Positions 37,701 to 50,777 of a stretch of DNA of 64,000 nucleotides are shown here, piece by piece (positions within the stretch are counted from its first letter, which is position 1; every line of letters begins with the position of its first letter). The DNA is from Lates calcarifer (Eukaryota > Chordata > Actinopteri > Centropomidae). The notes beneath the pieces are model-generated. The model searched no databases and was not told the DNA's origin. It was given only the letters and a program-made list of their open reading frames with translations. The stretch lies in the NCBI RefSeq assembly GCF_001640805.2, contig NC_066833.1, positions 12,698,984-12,762,983 of the forward strand. Direction: 5' to 3'. A program made the position numbers and the translations under genes.

Positions 37701-39762
37701 TATCCAGATCCAGAGTGTAGGGCTCTGCAAAAATAATGGTCTCTCAAAGGCCAGGTTCAGCATTATTGTGCAGACTTATCATTTAATACTACTCTCTTAT
37801 GGCACTTAACAGGATGTGCTTAACTGTAACATGTCTTGGCTATCATGATGAGAGCCTCTGCACCTCTCTGTAGCTACAGTTATGCTGTATTTAGCAATAG
37901 CCATGGAACCACTCTCTTATTTTTCTAGCAATTAAGTAGCATCAGTCACTGTCAGAAAACTGGCCCTGAATGCTAAGCACTCCATTAGTGGAATTACAGC
38001 AGCTTCAGAGTACTGCAGAGAATGAGAGGGGAAAATGAGGGAAGTTATTAATGAATTCCAAATGGTAATCCATCAGTTATGATATGCCTTTCACAAGAAA
38101 CACTAACTGTGTGCACTGAAGCAGATCCTAAAAATTACCTAACCTTAAAACCCTGTTTAAACCTATACTCCTAATACTCCTACCTAATAAGATGCAAATA
38201 ATGAATTGTTAGTATATTCAGGTGGATGGGCAGAACCAGCAATTTTTGAGCAGCTCCTGATCAACTGACTGGAAGAATATGCCATACACCATACATAACA
38301 CTAATTGAGGATGGAAAGTTCCTGCTTAAACAATAGCATGGTGCCTGATTGAATTAGGAATAGATATAAAGCATGGGTTCAGTGGCTGTTAGTGAAGAGA
38401 AAAGCAATGTCCATACTAATGCAGTTAAATTTGAATATGTATTTTTATCCTCCTCAATCTAAATTAAGCCTGAGCTACATCTACCAGTGTCCATGCTCCA
38501 TCGGTTCCATCAGATTCCCTGGGTATCTGCTTAGTTACCAGGTTAGTGAGGTCAAAGATGGAGTGACAGGTAAGTGATAAGTAGCTCAGCTCATCCAAAG
38601 GCCTTGTAGAAGCATTTGTTGAACTCCACAGCCATATATCTCTAACCAAACACTGGACAAATGGACCTGAAAGGTGTGATGGCCTTTTCCTATCACCCTC
38701 TGTAACCTCCCTCATTACTCATCCTGAAAGTTCCTTTAGCCTTTCTGTTTTTTTGGCGCTGTATGAGCATCAGACACACTTTTCCGGGGGAATTCTTGTA
38801 TTTTTTTGTTGGTGCATCTCCCCTGTGCGTGCTGATCAAGATGAACTGCTGTGTGCAGCCCAAATTCAATCCAGCCAGACCCAGACATCAATAATATATT
38901 AGTGGAGCAGTTAGCAGCCTAAAGATATCAGTATTGATCTCCTACTTAGATTCAGCTTGTTTGGCCTCAGAGACAAATAGCCTCTCTGCGTCTCTCGAGG
39001 AACCCATCTAATTTTACAGAAATAGTTACTCTCCACTGTTACTGCATCTCAGCTGCTGATGTCATCTGGTGTATTTAAAAGTGACACTGATTAAGGCTGG
39101 AAACGGTACTCTTCTTTTATCTCCATTCATGCCATTATGCTGTATTTATTCATTATCATTTCAATCACATGGACTGAATTGACAGGCCAACGTGAAGAAT
39201 TGAAGGTGTTCAATATTCAGACTTGTTTATAGGTGTCAAAATGCCACGACTGGAATTTTCCATCAGATTGATGGAGAGCACTTTCACCAGATCGGAGAGG
39301 ATGGCTTCCCTCCTATTTTAAGAACTGGTCAATCAATAGCCTTTCTCTTTTCTGCTGTTGTTTTCTTTTATACTTGCTCTTTGTCAAATGAATCAATACA
39401 GGGGCAACATTTTAATGGTCTGAAAGGGTGGAGAACCTGCACACCCTGCTTGATCAAGGTTGCATGCTAATTGTGGCATTTATTACACTGTCTACGCTGT
39501 CTGTGCATCAGGTGTCTTTCTCCGAGCAAGCAATTTTAATTTTTGTCCACAAACAACACTTTTTCATACTGCAGTTGTTTTGGGTTGTAGACATTTATTT
39601 GTCTACAGACTGACAAATCCACAACCATGATAGTGCGTCTGTGTGAGGCTGTAATGCTCATTGCAAAGAAAGCCAAATCATTACACTAATATGATAAACA
39701 AAATCAACCAGATTCTACAAAACTCAACTACAAAACCAAGTTGCATGCTAATTGAATAAGTG

Positions 39763-39920
39763 TGGAGAGATTTTGCTCAAAACCACAAATGTGAAGCTCA
39801 TGGTGGTGCTAGAGGAAAAGCTAGGGTGTCATCAAAGTCAGTAGGCGTCATCCTTCAGGGACAGTGAATGTCAGTAGAAAATGTCATCACAATCCATCCG
39901 AGATCCAAGATATTTCATTT
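39763..39920 (+). repeat. dispersed teleost repeat fragment (GGTGCTAGAGGAAAAG type)
   Basis: The order of motifs CTCATGGTGGTGCTAGAGGA, ATCAAAGTCAGTAGG, CATCCTTCAGGGACAGTGAA and ATCACAATCCATCC matches a widespread teleost repeat that I recognise from other fish loci. The copy is diverged. Confidence 0.65.
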
Positions 39921-42356
39921 TTTAAAATAACTATCTGAATGTTTATGTACAAAATCCATTGATTGTGATCAAATTTCCTGTAGATATTTAAGGACCTCAG
40001 GCTGAAATGTCAACTCTAAATACACCATATTCCTCTGAGATGTCAGGGCACCAGCTGCAGCTCAGGTGTTAGAGTGGTGTGTGTCAATGTGTCCACAGAG
40101 ACACTGAACCCCAGATTGCTCCATTAACACTCAGTACTTTGACATTTGAGGGCTTGTTTGTTTTCTTGCCACATAATGTTAGTTACAGGGGCTAAACTAA
40201 GCCAGTGTTAGCAGTTAAATGTTCTTCTTCTTTTTCTACATGTGTTAAACACAGAAGATGCTTTTAAGAGGAAACATTATCAAATGTTAAAGACAGTCTT
40301 TATTAAGGTGTGCCTCAAAAATTTACTGAAAATGTTTGTTACGTCCAAACTTTTGTATTGTGTTTTAATATTGCAACTCCAGGAGCCGTTATAGTCTGGT
40401 TTGAACATTTACAAAAATGCTTTGGCTTTGTTCCTACTTTGACCTTTTTCATAAATACATTAAATTATAATAGACCGCCATGTGCACTAAATTTTTTTAC
40501 ATTTCAATTCTCAAAATCATAAAAGCTAGAACATTTCAAAGAGTGTGTAGACATTTGTTATCCATTACATACAGAGCAAACGTATCCTTCTCAGTTTGTC
40601 GTGGTGCAAATTGTGTGCTGCTGCATCAGCATTCATTCTGGGTCAGCTTTCCTATCTAGAACAGGCAGTCCTTTTGAAATTACTGGTCTGTTGTGCTTCT
40701 GTCACTCTGAAATTCAGTGTGTGTGTGTGTGTGTGTATTGTTTTTCTAGCATCACCACAGTCTTCGGGGCTTTATCCATTTAGCTCTCCACTCTCACTGC
40801 CCCAAATGAAAACCCACCTCCAGTGTCTAGTGTAGTGACACAAATATGCACTTTACTTACTTAAGGAACTGAACACACAGACATAAGTTGTGACTGAGAA
40901 GTGTTTGTCACTGAAATCACAGACTTGTTCTACAGTCATGATGTACAGTGTATAAAGAACAGTCTAAATTGTGCTAAAAACCAGTCATCTTGAACAGAAG
41001 AACTGATAAACTGCGTTCATGGAGAGTTTACCGATCATGAAATCTCAGCAAAAATCAGCATAAGCATAATTGGAACTCTACTGTTATAGTAAAGAAAGAA
41101 TACAAATCTTTGACAATGCAATTTAAATTTTAAGAGCCATTCCTGTGCATTTGGAAAGGGTGTCCCAATCCGTAATGGGGGCAATAAATTGGTAAACGGA
41201 TTAGCGCATGTTAGATTTAATTATCTTTCCCCATTCAGAGCAGGTAATCTGATTACCCTCTGCCTCTTCCTGTGCAGTGTAGAGAGAGACATGAATCGGA
41301 ACTGCAGCACAAAGTACAAAACAGCTGTTTGTGAAACGTATGACAGTGTCCAAGCTTGATCTTGCACAGTTCACTTTAAATTTTCAATTACACTAACTAC
41401 AGAACAATATGAAGTGAATAAACCCACATTCAACATCTACAGTATATTCTACATTATTACTGCTCATTTATTTTCTTTATGGCAACAATCTACAATTAGT
41501 GCAGATGAGGTTGCACTGCTGACTCTTCTCTCCATAAAAATAAGGAACTCGTGTTCTGGGAAGATATTTGCAGCAATTACATTATGGGAGACATCACTTA
41601 AAGAACACATAAATATTCCCCTGTTGATTGGACTGAGACAGCATTAAATCAATAGGCCTCTTATAACTAATGAAAAAATGCCTTAATAAAATGGAAGCCT
41701 TGCTGAATCATTCAATGTGCACATTCAGTTGCAAAGAGACGCAGAGTCTCCTGGGTGAAATTGTCACCAGTAATTGTAGCAGTTTCACCTTAGTTTCTTA
41801 TAAATCATATTTTTCCATCAGTTTGGTACTGTATATTGCATTGCACTAACCTAACTAACTAACATTTACGAGAGAGTGAGGCTCTACCACAAAATTATTG
41901 GATCACAGGATGGTAAACGGATGAATAGCTTGCTTAATGTTTCAAATTTTTTATTTCATCTTATCAGGGTGGAAAAACATCTAAAGCTCTAAGTCTCTGC
42001 ATTGAAACAAAAGTTCTGTTTTGTACTGAACAAATCTCTCTACTCAGTTACATACCCAATATGTGCAAACACTGACTCACAATGGGTAAGGTGACTGTCT
42101 CTTCACTCAGAGAAGTGACATTACATTACTTCTTTAATCTTCCAACCTTCTTAGGAAGGTGTTGCCCCTTGGCTGCGTCACAGTATAAGATGACATTAAT
42201 GTAGCAGTACAAAAACAGCACAGTACTTAGTGCTCTACATCTCTACAGCCTCTAGCTACACTCAAAACAGAAAAAGGAAAATAGAAAAAGAGTGACTATT
42301 TTTGTCTCACAAAATATGCTTTTAAGTTGAAGCTTTCCAAGTACCTGTGATCACTC

Positions 42357-42377
42357 TCTATCTATCTATCTATCTAT
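42357..42377. repeat. (TATC)n microsatellite
   Basis: About five TATC units. Confidence 0.85.
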
Positions 42378-42607
42378 AGATACAGAATGCTCTGCCTCTG
42401 CTGTGCACAATTATAATTAGGTTTTGTTGTGCCAATGGACTCACTTTCTCTTGTTAATCAATCAATTATTAATTGATTTGTTAATAAGTAATGTGTCTGT
42501 TCAATTAGTGATTACTTATGGGACTGTGGGACTCACCCGGGCCCAACATGTATGCTGTTGTGCTTGAGTTGTAGTTATCCTGTTGCTGGTTTGACGCACA
42601 CACATGT

Positions 42608-42609
42608 AC

Positions 42610-42648
<39 letters not shown>
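42608..42648. repeat. (CA)n microsatellite
   Basis: About 20 uninterrupted CA units. A (TG)n run lies 200 bases away at 42849-42872, giving inverted complementary tracts. Confidence 0.9.
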
Positions 42649-42650
<2 letters not shown>

Positions 42651-42848
42651 TCATAACAGAGAGGATGGCCAATATCCACAGTCACACGCAACCATTTCTC
42701 TTGATTCATGAGGGATGTAAAACTGGAAAAATAATCAAATAAATAACCAAGACTACATTGGCCAACAAACATGCACACACGCACAAACACACAAGCAGAG
42801 CAGCTGCTCATCCATCTCTGTCTGCCTTGGGTTGCCTCCTCAGCAGCT

Positions 42849-42872
42849 GTGTGTGTGTGTGTGTGTGTGTGT
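42849..42872. repeat. (GT)n microsatellite
   Basis: Twelve GT units, complementary to the CA run at 42608-42648. Confidence 0.9.
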
Positions 42873-43299
42873 GAGACGATGGGGGATATTGGCAAGCTAA
42901 ACCTTGCTCCTATCATATGTCATTTTTAAATGACAGTGTCGTAAAGCATTACGGAAAGCAGAGTGGAGGAGAGGGGCCCTGCCAGGGTTTTGTTAGCCAG
43001 ATAAATGTTTTTGCCCTGTTAGCCTGTTAGCCAGCAGCTGGTGTCACTTCTAATCAGGAACACATCCTGCCTGCTGCAACAGGTGCCCTGGAACAGGGGG
43101 AAGACATATTAAAAAAATCTATTCTATTCTGATATACAAACAAAATGTTTTATTTTTGCCTTCAAAAATTCCTAAAATTACAAAATATTCTCCAGCATCT
43201 TGCAAAAGGAATAATTTTACATTTTGGAAATATAAGCTAGTTAGCTAGCTAGCCTACAACATATAATATGCAGGTAAACAGATTCTGTTACCGCTGGTA

Positions 43300-43385
43300 A
43301 GAGCCAGATTAGCTGTTTCCCCCTTGCTTCAAATCTTTGCGCTAGGCTAAGTGCCTGCTGTCTCTAGCTATATATAGTGCTTGGC
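43300..43385 (-). repeat. dispersed teleost repeat fragment, minus orientation
   Basis: AGATTAGCTGTTTCCCCCTT through GCGCTAGGCTAAGTGCCTGC is a diverged reverse complement of a repeat whose forward strand reads GCTGGTTAGCTTAGCTTAGC...AAGACTGGAAA. A forward copy lies at 47255-47405. Confidence 0.6.
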
Positions 43386-44344
43386 CATTTGGTGACACCA
43401 GAAACAAGCTGTAAACACAACATGTTATCAGTTAATATGACTAATATATCAAAGCAAATGTTTGGAAACAGTTACCTATTAAAACATTAAACTGGCGTGG
43501 AGCAACATTCATTTGGAGCTGTGTCTCTGGTCAGGTTGTGTATAATTGTTTTCATTTTTTATTTTTGTTGAAAACAATACTATGAGAGAGGTGAGAGAAT
43601 CAAAGCAGTAACGTTGAGATTGGAAAACCAAAACAATGAGCTGAAAGACTCAATAAGGCTGTGGGGAGCATTACATTATACCCTGTCACAGCTTGCATAC
43701 ATGTGATCCATTACTGATAAAAAATATATATATAGACCACAGCCAGTTTAAGACCATTGCCCAGTTCATGGGCTTTATAAAGTAAAAAACATGATAATAC
43801 ATTTATGTAATTTACTAATTACATTATTAATTTAACTGACAGATTATTTTGCAGTAAGGGTTTATCTATACTCCCAGTGGGCTCACAATGTCTTTTTGAA
43901 CTCAGGAGAAACAAAGTAATCAGTGGAGGAGGGGTGGAGAAGAGTGAGAAACCTGCTTTCCTTTCTGAAACAACACAACCAGGCTCAAATTATAATTTCA
44001 AATGGGATAAATCATTTATTTGGCTATTCATCAGTCCCAACAGAGTGGAGCTCGACTAAAGAATAATTTCCTCTGTGCCAAGTGAATGTGCTATTAAATG
44101 AAAATTGACAACTTCAGTTTGAGGTAAAAAAGAATGTTTTTGATATCTTCCATATTAATGTATGAACATCATTCAGCTGCCAGCTTTCATCTTTTTTATC
44201 TCAGTGGAGGATGTTTTTAGTTGCTTTGTTCCAAACAGAACAGGCATCTCAACTCGTTCTGTACCTGCTGCTGGAGGAAGCCAGATGTGAAGCAGCACTG
44301 AAGCAGAAAGAGGACCCGATTTCCAGGTGGACTCTCATTTTCTC

Positions 44345-44397
44345 TCACAGACCACACACACCACACACACACCACACACACACCACACACACACAGT
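44345..44397. repeat. CA-rich minisatellite-like repeat
   Basis: Tandem units of the form CCACACACACA, that is CA runs broken at regular intervals by an extra C. Confidence 0.8.
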
Positions 44398-47254
44398 ACA
44401 CACAAACACTCATGTGCAGCCTTGTTTGTATCACTCTACTGTATGTCTGTAATGTGGCTTCAAGGCTGCAGCTCCTTCCCCCACTCAGCATTCATCCTGG
44501 GTCCAGGCATTAACTAAATCACCCCCCCTCCCCCCACCGCCACCACTACCACCACCACCATCACTCCCCACCTCCAAACTGTGCTGTAATATAATTTGTG
44601 CACCAAAGGTTGCTTAGGTTCAGCTGATTATGTTAGCATCGCTGTGACAAGAGTCAGCACCTGTCAGCTCTTCAACAAGGAGGAAAAACGAGCTAGAGAC
44701 AGCTGGGGATAGAGGTATAAACTGGTGAGAAAAACGGGGGAAGAAGGTTTGATTATCACTAATTCTGCATTTTACTTAACATTACTTACATATACTAAGA
44801 TAAGTAGTCTATAATGTCCCAGGGGGATATTTGTTTTCACTTTAGACTTTAAGACTTAATGATTTGCTGTCAGAATAGAGCGTCTCAGTTTATTTCGATC
44901 CCACAACACCTTGTCCTTGAAATGGATTTACTGTGGAACATCAATATGGAAAATGTTGCAGAAAAAATCCTTTTGTTGAGCTTTATTCAAGGAAAATTTG
45001 ACAGGTGATCTTTTTCACAGTTAGCACTTTGCTTAAGATTTCACACAGTTTGATACCTTCACAATCTCCTCTCCTCTCCTTTCCTCTCCTCTCCCTCAGG
45101 CCTATTAAGGTCTAATTGGAGCCAAGCTACTTAACACTGATGGGATCAATGGGAGAACCAACAGTGGACCCATTTTCATTACTTACCGCAGTTCAATACA
45201 TGGGCAGCCACTGCAGCAGTAATAAGAACAGCTGCAGAGTCTGTCAGAAGACAGAGGCACTTCCACAAAATGGCAATATAGTGCAGCTGAATTATATTCT
45301 ATAATGTGAATAGATGATGGTAATTTTCGATACGTGAACAGAAAATGGTTGAATAAGTAAAAGTGACATTTTACTTTAAGTGCATTGTGACACTCAAAAA
45401 TCCTTGATGAAATAGGATGAGTCCAGGTCCATGAAAATGGCAGCACAACTGAGGAATAAAGATCACAGCAGAGAATATATGGTAAAGCAGGCAGGTCTGA
45501 ACTTAAGTTTTTCATTTGTGAAATGTACAGCATGCAACATACACAAACACACAACACACAACATCAACTACGGCTCCCATGAGGCGTGTTGTGTGATATG
45601 GTCTTTCCTTGCAGCGTTACAGTGATACGAAATCAATAAGTGCAGTGTATCAGTCAAAATACTGGACAAAATTGTCAGTCACAGCAAAACATGAAATATG
45701 CTGCTGTAGTCCAAAACTCGGCAGTCTCACTGCTGCCTGAAACAAAGAAGCAATATGAGAGCCTTTTTTGTGGCAGACAGGGAGGAAAAAGTCCAATTTG
45801 CAAACAGATTAGAGAGAACAATTGATTTGGCTTCACAAATGAAAACACCAGTGGTTTGTATGAACAAAAATCCTGCTTGATTGCTTTACTGGAGGCTATA
45901 ATAGATGACAAGAAAAATATTGAGGTATTTGAGGTAAAAATTAAGATGAGCCTTGCAGACATACTCCCCAATACTTTGATTAAAATGGAATTGATAAAAT
46001 TGGGGATTTCTATCAACTTAACCTTATGCTACATGGCCTAATGTGCTTATTCCAGTGACGGTTCTTGCCAACAGCAAGATGAGACCAGAAACACACATCC
46101 AGATAGGTTTGTTCATACACAGCTCTTACACAGTTCACATGTATGATTGTGCACATAAATCCTGAAAATATGTCAGTTATGGTGATTTTCTGTTTATTAA
46201 TTTAATATTTTACTATTTCAATGCATTAAACAAAGATTCTCTTATTTTCTATAGCATTAAGGCACAGATGTGCTCTTACTTGTAATTACTTGTTAGGTTG
46301 AGGTTGAACGTATGAGTAAATGAGTCAGCATTATGGTGATGTTTGCAAATTTGGTCAAATTTGACTAGTGATGGGCCTTGAGAAATGTAATAAACCCGTC
46401 TATTTGGCAAAGTTACATTTTCACATGATCTAACGCATGAAACACAGATGTTAAACAGGCGAGCACATGCACATAAAGTGATAAATGTCTCTAAATGTTT
46501 CCTGAATTTACTGTTTTTATGTATAGAGCCAGAGACAACCAGAGAACCACAACCTGTGCCTAGCAGACAACTGATTTGTTGTTTGTTGCAACTCTTTCAG
46601 TTTGTAACTGAACATATTTTTTTCTCCCTCCAACTCTCAAAGGCTGAAGAGTCATTAATACTGACTATAATGAATGATACTGTATGGAGTTAATTCACTT
46701 GTAGTCTTGTGATATTTTCCATGGCTTATTATCCAACCTGATACTGTACCTGTCGAGAGGTATTGTCTAGAGTACATCCAGACCAGGCCTCACGGGTATA
46801 ATTTCATTACACTCTCAGAGGAAAACCTTATAACCCTCTTCCTTTATATTATCTATTTACAATGATAAAGATACATAATAAATGTATTTACAAATGTTTT
46901 GGCATGACTGACTCAGATACAGTTCTTTCACAAAAAAATGTTAAGAAATGTCAAGCAAAGAAGAGGAATTAAGAAAAACTGAAACTTTTCTTTCCTAGCA
47001 CAGCAGTGATCACCGATGATGGCAGAATGTGAATCAGGAAAATATTACTATCTTCATTCAAAGCCTGTTTGCAGCGTAGACTCTCACAGCCTGGGCATCA
47101 TTAAAATAAAAGCTGCCCATTGTGTGAAAGATGCAGGGATGTAAAATGTAAAGAAATACAGATGGTAATACAGCTCATGAGCAGAGATCAGTAAATCTGA
47201 TTATCACTTATTTTGTCCATTAAATTAATAGTTTGATGTAATGGCAAATATGCT

Positions 47255-47405
47255 TGTTGCTTTTTGCTGAGAGTTATATGAGAACATAGATGCCACTCAC
47301 ACATCTGCCCAGTAAACCTAAGGCTGCAGGCAGCAGCTGGTTAGTCTAGCTTAGCATAAAGACTGGAAATGGGGAATGTGTCCTCTGTCAAAATCCACCA
47401 ACAGG
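47255..47405 (+). repeat. dispersed teleost repeat fragment, plus orientation
   Basis: Motifs GCAGCAGCTGGTTAGTCTAG, CTTAGCATAAAGACTGGAAA and AAAATCCACCAACAG occur in the order known from a common teleost repeat. It is non-coding and diverged. Confidence 0.65.
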
Positions 47406-47791
47406 GATATGTGGCTTATTGTCATGTTCACATCATTTAGAGTGTAACTACTAGCTGAGAGTGACAATACTTTACTTATTTATAGCTGTTTAGGTGTTTA
47501 CTACTTCCATTCTTAGAGCTTGTGTCTGTTGCCTTTTCTTTTTACATGAAGCAGGAACGGTTCAGTGATAAATTATTTATTTAAATGGCATGAAGAAGGG
47601 TATCAAGCGAACACTAACACAACAGCGAACGTGTTTATTAAGTGATACATGTCTGTTTCCTCAGTCTCTGTTTGCTACTGTGCTGTAATATTCATGCCAT
47701 AACTCCAGCTGCAATTAAATTCTACCAGTAATTTATATTCCTGTCTACCGTATTGCCAGCATTAATAAAACGTGCCCTGGGGACTGGGAAG

Positions 47792-47792
<1 letters not shown>

Positions 47793-47827
<35 letters not shown>
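47793..47827. repeat. (TG)n microsatellite
   Basis: About 17 uninterrupted TG units. Confidence 0.92.
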
Positions 47828-47829
<2 letters not shown>

Positions 47830-48491
47830 CAGTTATACAAGCAACAAGGCCAACACTGATAAACTAATTAAGTAACATGGTGAAGATGTTAAGTGTGATG
47901 GTGTTATGAAAGTGAGATGGACTAATGCATTCTGGATTTTGCTCTCTCTCTCATGGTATATAACTTGTTAAAAATAAGAAGATTATTAGCATCATTTACA
48001 GTGAAACATGTTAATATGATAGTGCTGGAGTCACATATGTACTCATGTTCTCAGCTCAACCTTGCTCACCTTGTTAGACCAGACAAATTCAAGAAAACGT
48101 AATCTGCAACAAAATATATCGAAAGGTGTGGGTCAGCAACACAGCAGCAACAACACATAATGAAAGACTCATTCAAAATTGCCAGGAAACTCAAGTTTCT
48201 CATGAAATAAGCTCTTAAATGCAAAGGACAGGTGCAAGGACATAGCTTATGGGTGGAGACTCTGTGTCCAGCCCATTTCTCATATGAGCTCAGGGTGCCA
48301 CAGTAAATGTCTGGCCCTCCCATTCTTTTCTCCCCCCTCTTCCTTTTTTTTTTTTTTACCTTCTCTACCCTGAGAAGTGGAGCACTTAGTCTAATGCGAA
48401 TAATGACAATGACTGTTTTCCAGACTGGCCCTTATCCGCTGTCCTTATTGAGAAAGCAGTAAATGGGCCAAGATTTATTGCCATTGATTAC

Positions 48492-48494
<3 letters not shown>

Positions 48495-48528
<34 letters not shown>
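48495..48528. repeat. (TC)n microsatellite
   Basis: About 17 TC units, flanked by sequence that otherwise looks unique and non-repetitive. Confidence 0.92.
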
Positions 48529-48531
<3 letters not shown>

Positions 48532-50693
48532 TTAGCTGGTCTTTGTTCTTCTTTTCATTAATGTCTTATTCTTACTGTATATTTTCTTTGCTCATTCTTC
48601 TTTTCCTTTTTGCTGTTTTAATGTCTCTCTTTTCCTGCTCTCTCTAATAAATTTACCTCAGTCTGCCTTTAGGGGCGTCAGTGCTCAAGTTGGGCACCAT
48701 TCTCTGCGAATTCAGACCAGTTAGTGTTTTTTATACATGGGTGTAAAGGAACAGCCAAGAAGCCATTTATTTGAACTGAAAAATAGCTATTATTAGGCAT
48801 TAATCAAAGCTGTTATTAAAAGCTAAAAGCAATTAGAACGTAGGATAAAATGTAATCAATAAATAAAAGATATAAGCAGTGTCCAAGAGTATAATTCAAT
48901 GTGTTTTCATTAACTGCATTCCTGACGTTTTGTCATTTTAGAGAGAATAAGTCATGAGCTGAGCTGCGGGGCTGAATCTATGTATATGTGTGTCTTTGTG
49001 CAAGCGTGAAGTACACACTACTGATGACATTCAGTGAATTCTCTGTTGTGTTAAACACAGGAAGCGTCAGCAAGGACAAAGTTTGAATTGTGAAGCCTGC
49101 GGCTTGGCTGTAGGGTTGAGAGAAACACATATACGGGTGCACAGAGAGAGGACATATTTCAAACATGTAACATTCACTCTACCAGCTGGGAGTTCAATCA
49201 GAGGATTGTGGCAATAAACACGTGATGTACGTAGCTCATCAGAGGTTGTGTGTTTTTCAAAGGATTATGTAGGGGCCAGTGATACATCAAAACTAAAAAG
49301 ACCTGGACTCTGGGTCTGAGATTTGTTCATTTGAACCTGATTATTTGTGACGATCTGTTTCAAAGCTTAAGAGCAGCAGTGACTGAGATTCAACCACTAC
49401 CCATAATATTTGTGAGAATTTTTTCAAATCCCTACAATTTTTTGAACAAATTTCACATGGTAAACACCCTCCCTGTCTCATGCCTGTCTCCTGCAGGTGA
49501 ATCATGTAACGCTGTGGCAGGTTTCATCATCACTAAAAACTATCATACCTGCACACACGCCTCTATCCATTTTGACAGGCAGAGTAATAACTTTCTGTTA
49601 TAGGTGGAGGTGTGGAGGGTGCATATGTGATTCCCTCAAGATGAAGCTCTGACAGTGAGAGGTGTAACATCTACATACATGTACAGCTCTGCTTAAGACC
49701 CCATCATAGGAGTTCTGGAGATTGAAACATGACTGTCTCAATTTAATTTAGCAAGACTGGAATACACACATGGGATCGTTATAGAAGTGGATATAAATGG
49801 AAACAGAATGACCCAGTGAACCATGTCTTTAGCTAACAATGAATAATTATGAATTAAGAGCTTTTCATAGACACTCATGACTCTTTATGATACAAAAGGC
49901 ATGTATATAGAAGCACCTAGAGCTTCATAAGATATAAAGCTCCTCATTAAAAAGGCAGACAGAGTGTGAGAGAGAAATGTGAGTGAAGAAAGGGAGAGAC
50001 TTGACTTGTCACTTCAGTGTCATAACCAGAGAATACCTGAAAAACAATAAAGTTACTCACCTCTAGCTATTGTCTGTCAGAGTTTGTAGGTTTTTGTCCT
50101 TGTTGTATGAATTTGTCTAAATTGTCTGCAACTACAGATATGGCCCTTTGGTCAATAATGACATGAACAGGACTGAGTTTTTCTTCTGAACTTCTACTGG
50201 TCCCAATTACTTATTCTTGTTTATCTTGGTTCCTCGATGTTTGATGTTGCCAATGGAATTTCACATCTCGCTTTAACTCTTAAATATGTTTTGATTATGT
50301 ATGTATGTAGCTTCATAAAAAAAATTCCTCTGCTTTGGAAATCCCTGTCCCAAACTGATCTGGCTCCAGGTTTGAACCTTATAACACACAGCTTGTTTCA
50401 GGCAGAGTAAACAAAGGAACTCCAGCAAAATATTTTTTTTCTTGCACACAAAGCAAACACCTTTTGTTAACTGTACTTTGGAGGTAGGAAGTGAAACATA
50501 ATTTTAAGGTATTTTTTCATCAATGTGTGTGTATGTTTGTGCGTGTGTGTGTGTGTATGAGTGTGAGTGTGAAAGAGAGATTGACAGCCCTGACAGTTCT
50601 GGCAGTTATAAGATTCTGAGGTGGGCGTTTTGATTGATGCGGCCAAGCAGGCGGCAACCCCTAGATTAAACCCTCTGCTAGTCAGCACACACC

Positions 50694-50696
<3 letters not shown>

Positions 50697-50775
<79 letters not shown>
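50697..50775. repeat. long (CA)n microsatellite, about 39 units
   Basis: The longest pure CA run in the window. Open frames across it encode only alternating T-H or C-V and are artefacts. It is likely highly polymorphic. Confidence 0.97.

Positions 50776-50777
<2 letters not shown>

Noticed and set aside
42575..42916. 113-codon minus-strand frame
   Set aside because: It is bounded by (CA)n and (GT)n runs with no family resemblance or splice context.
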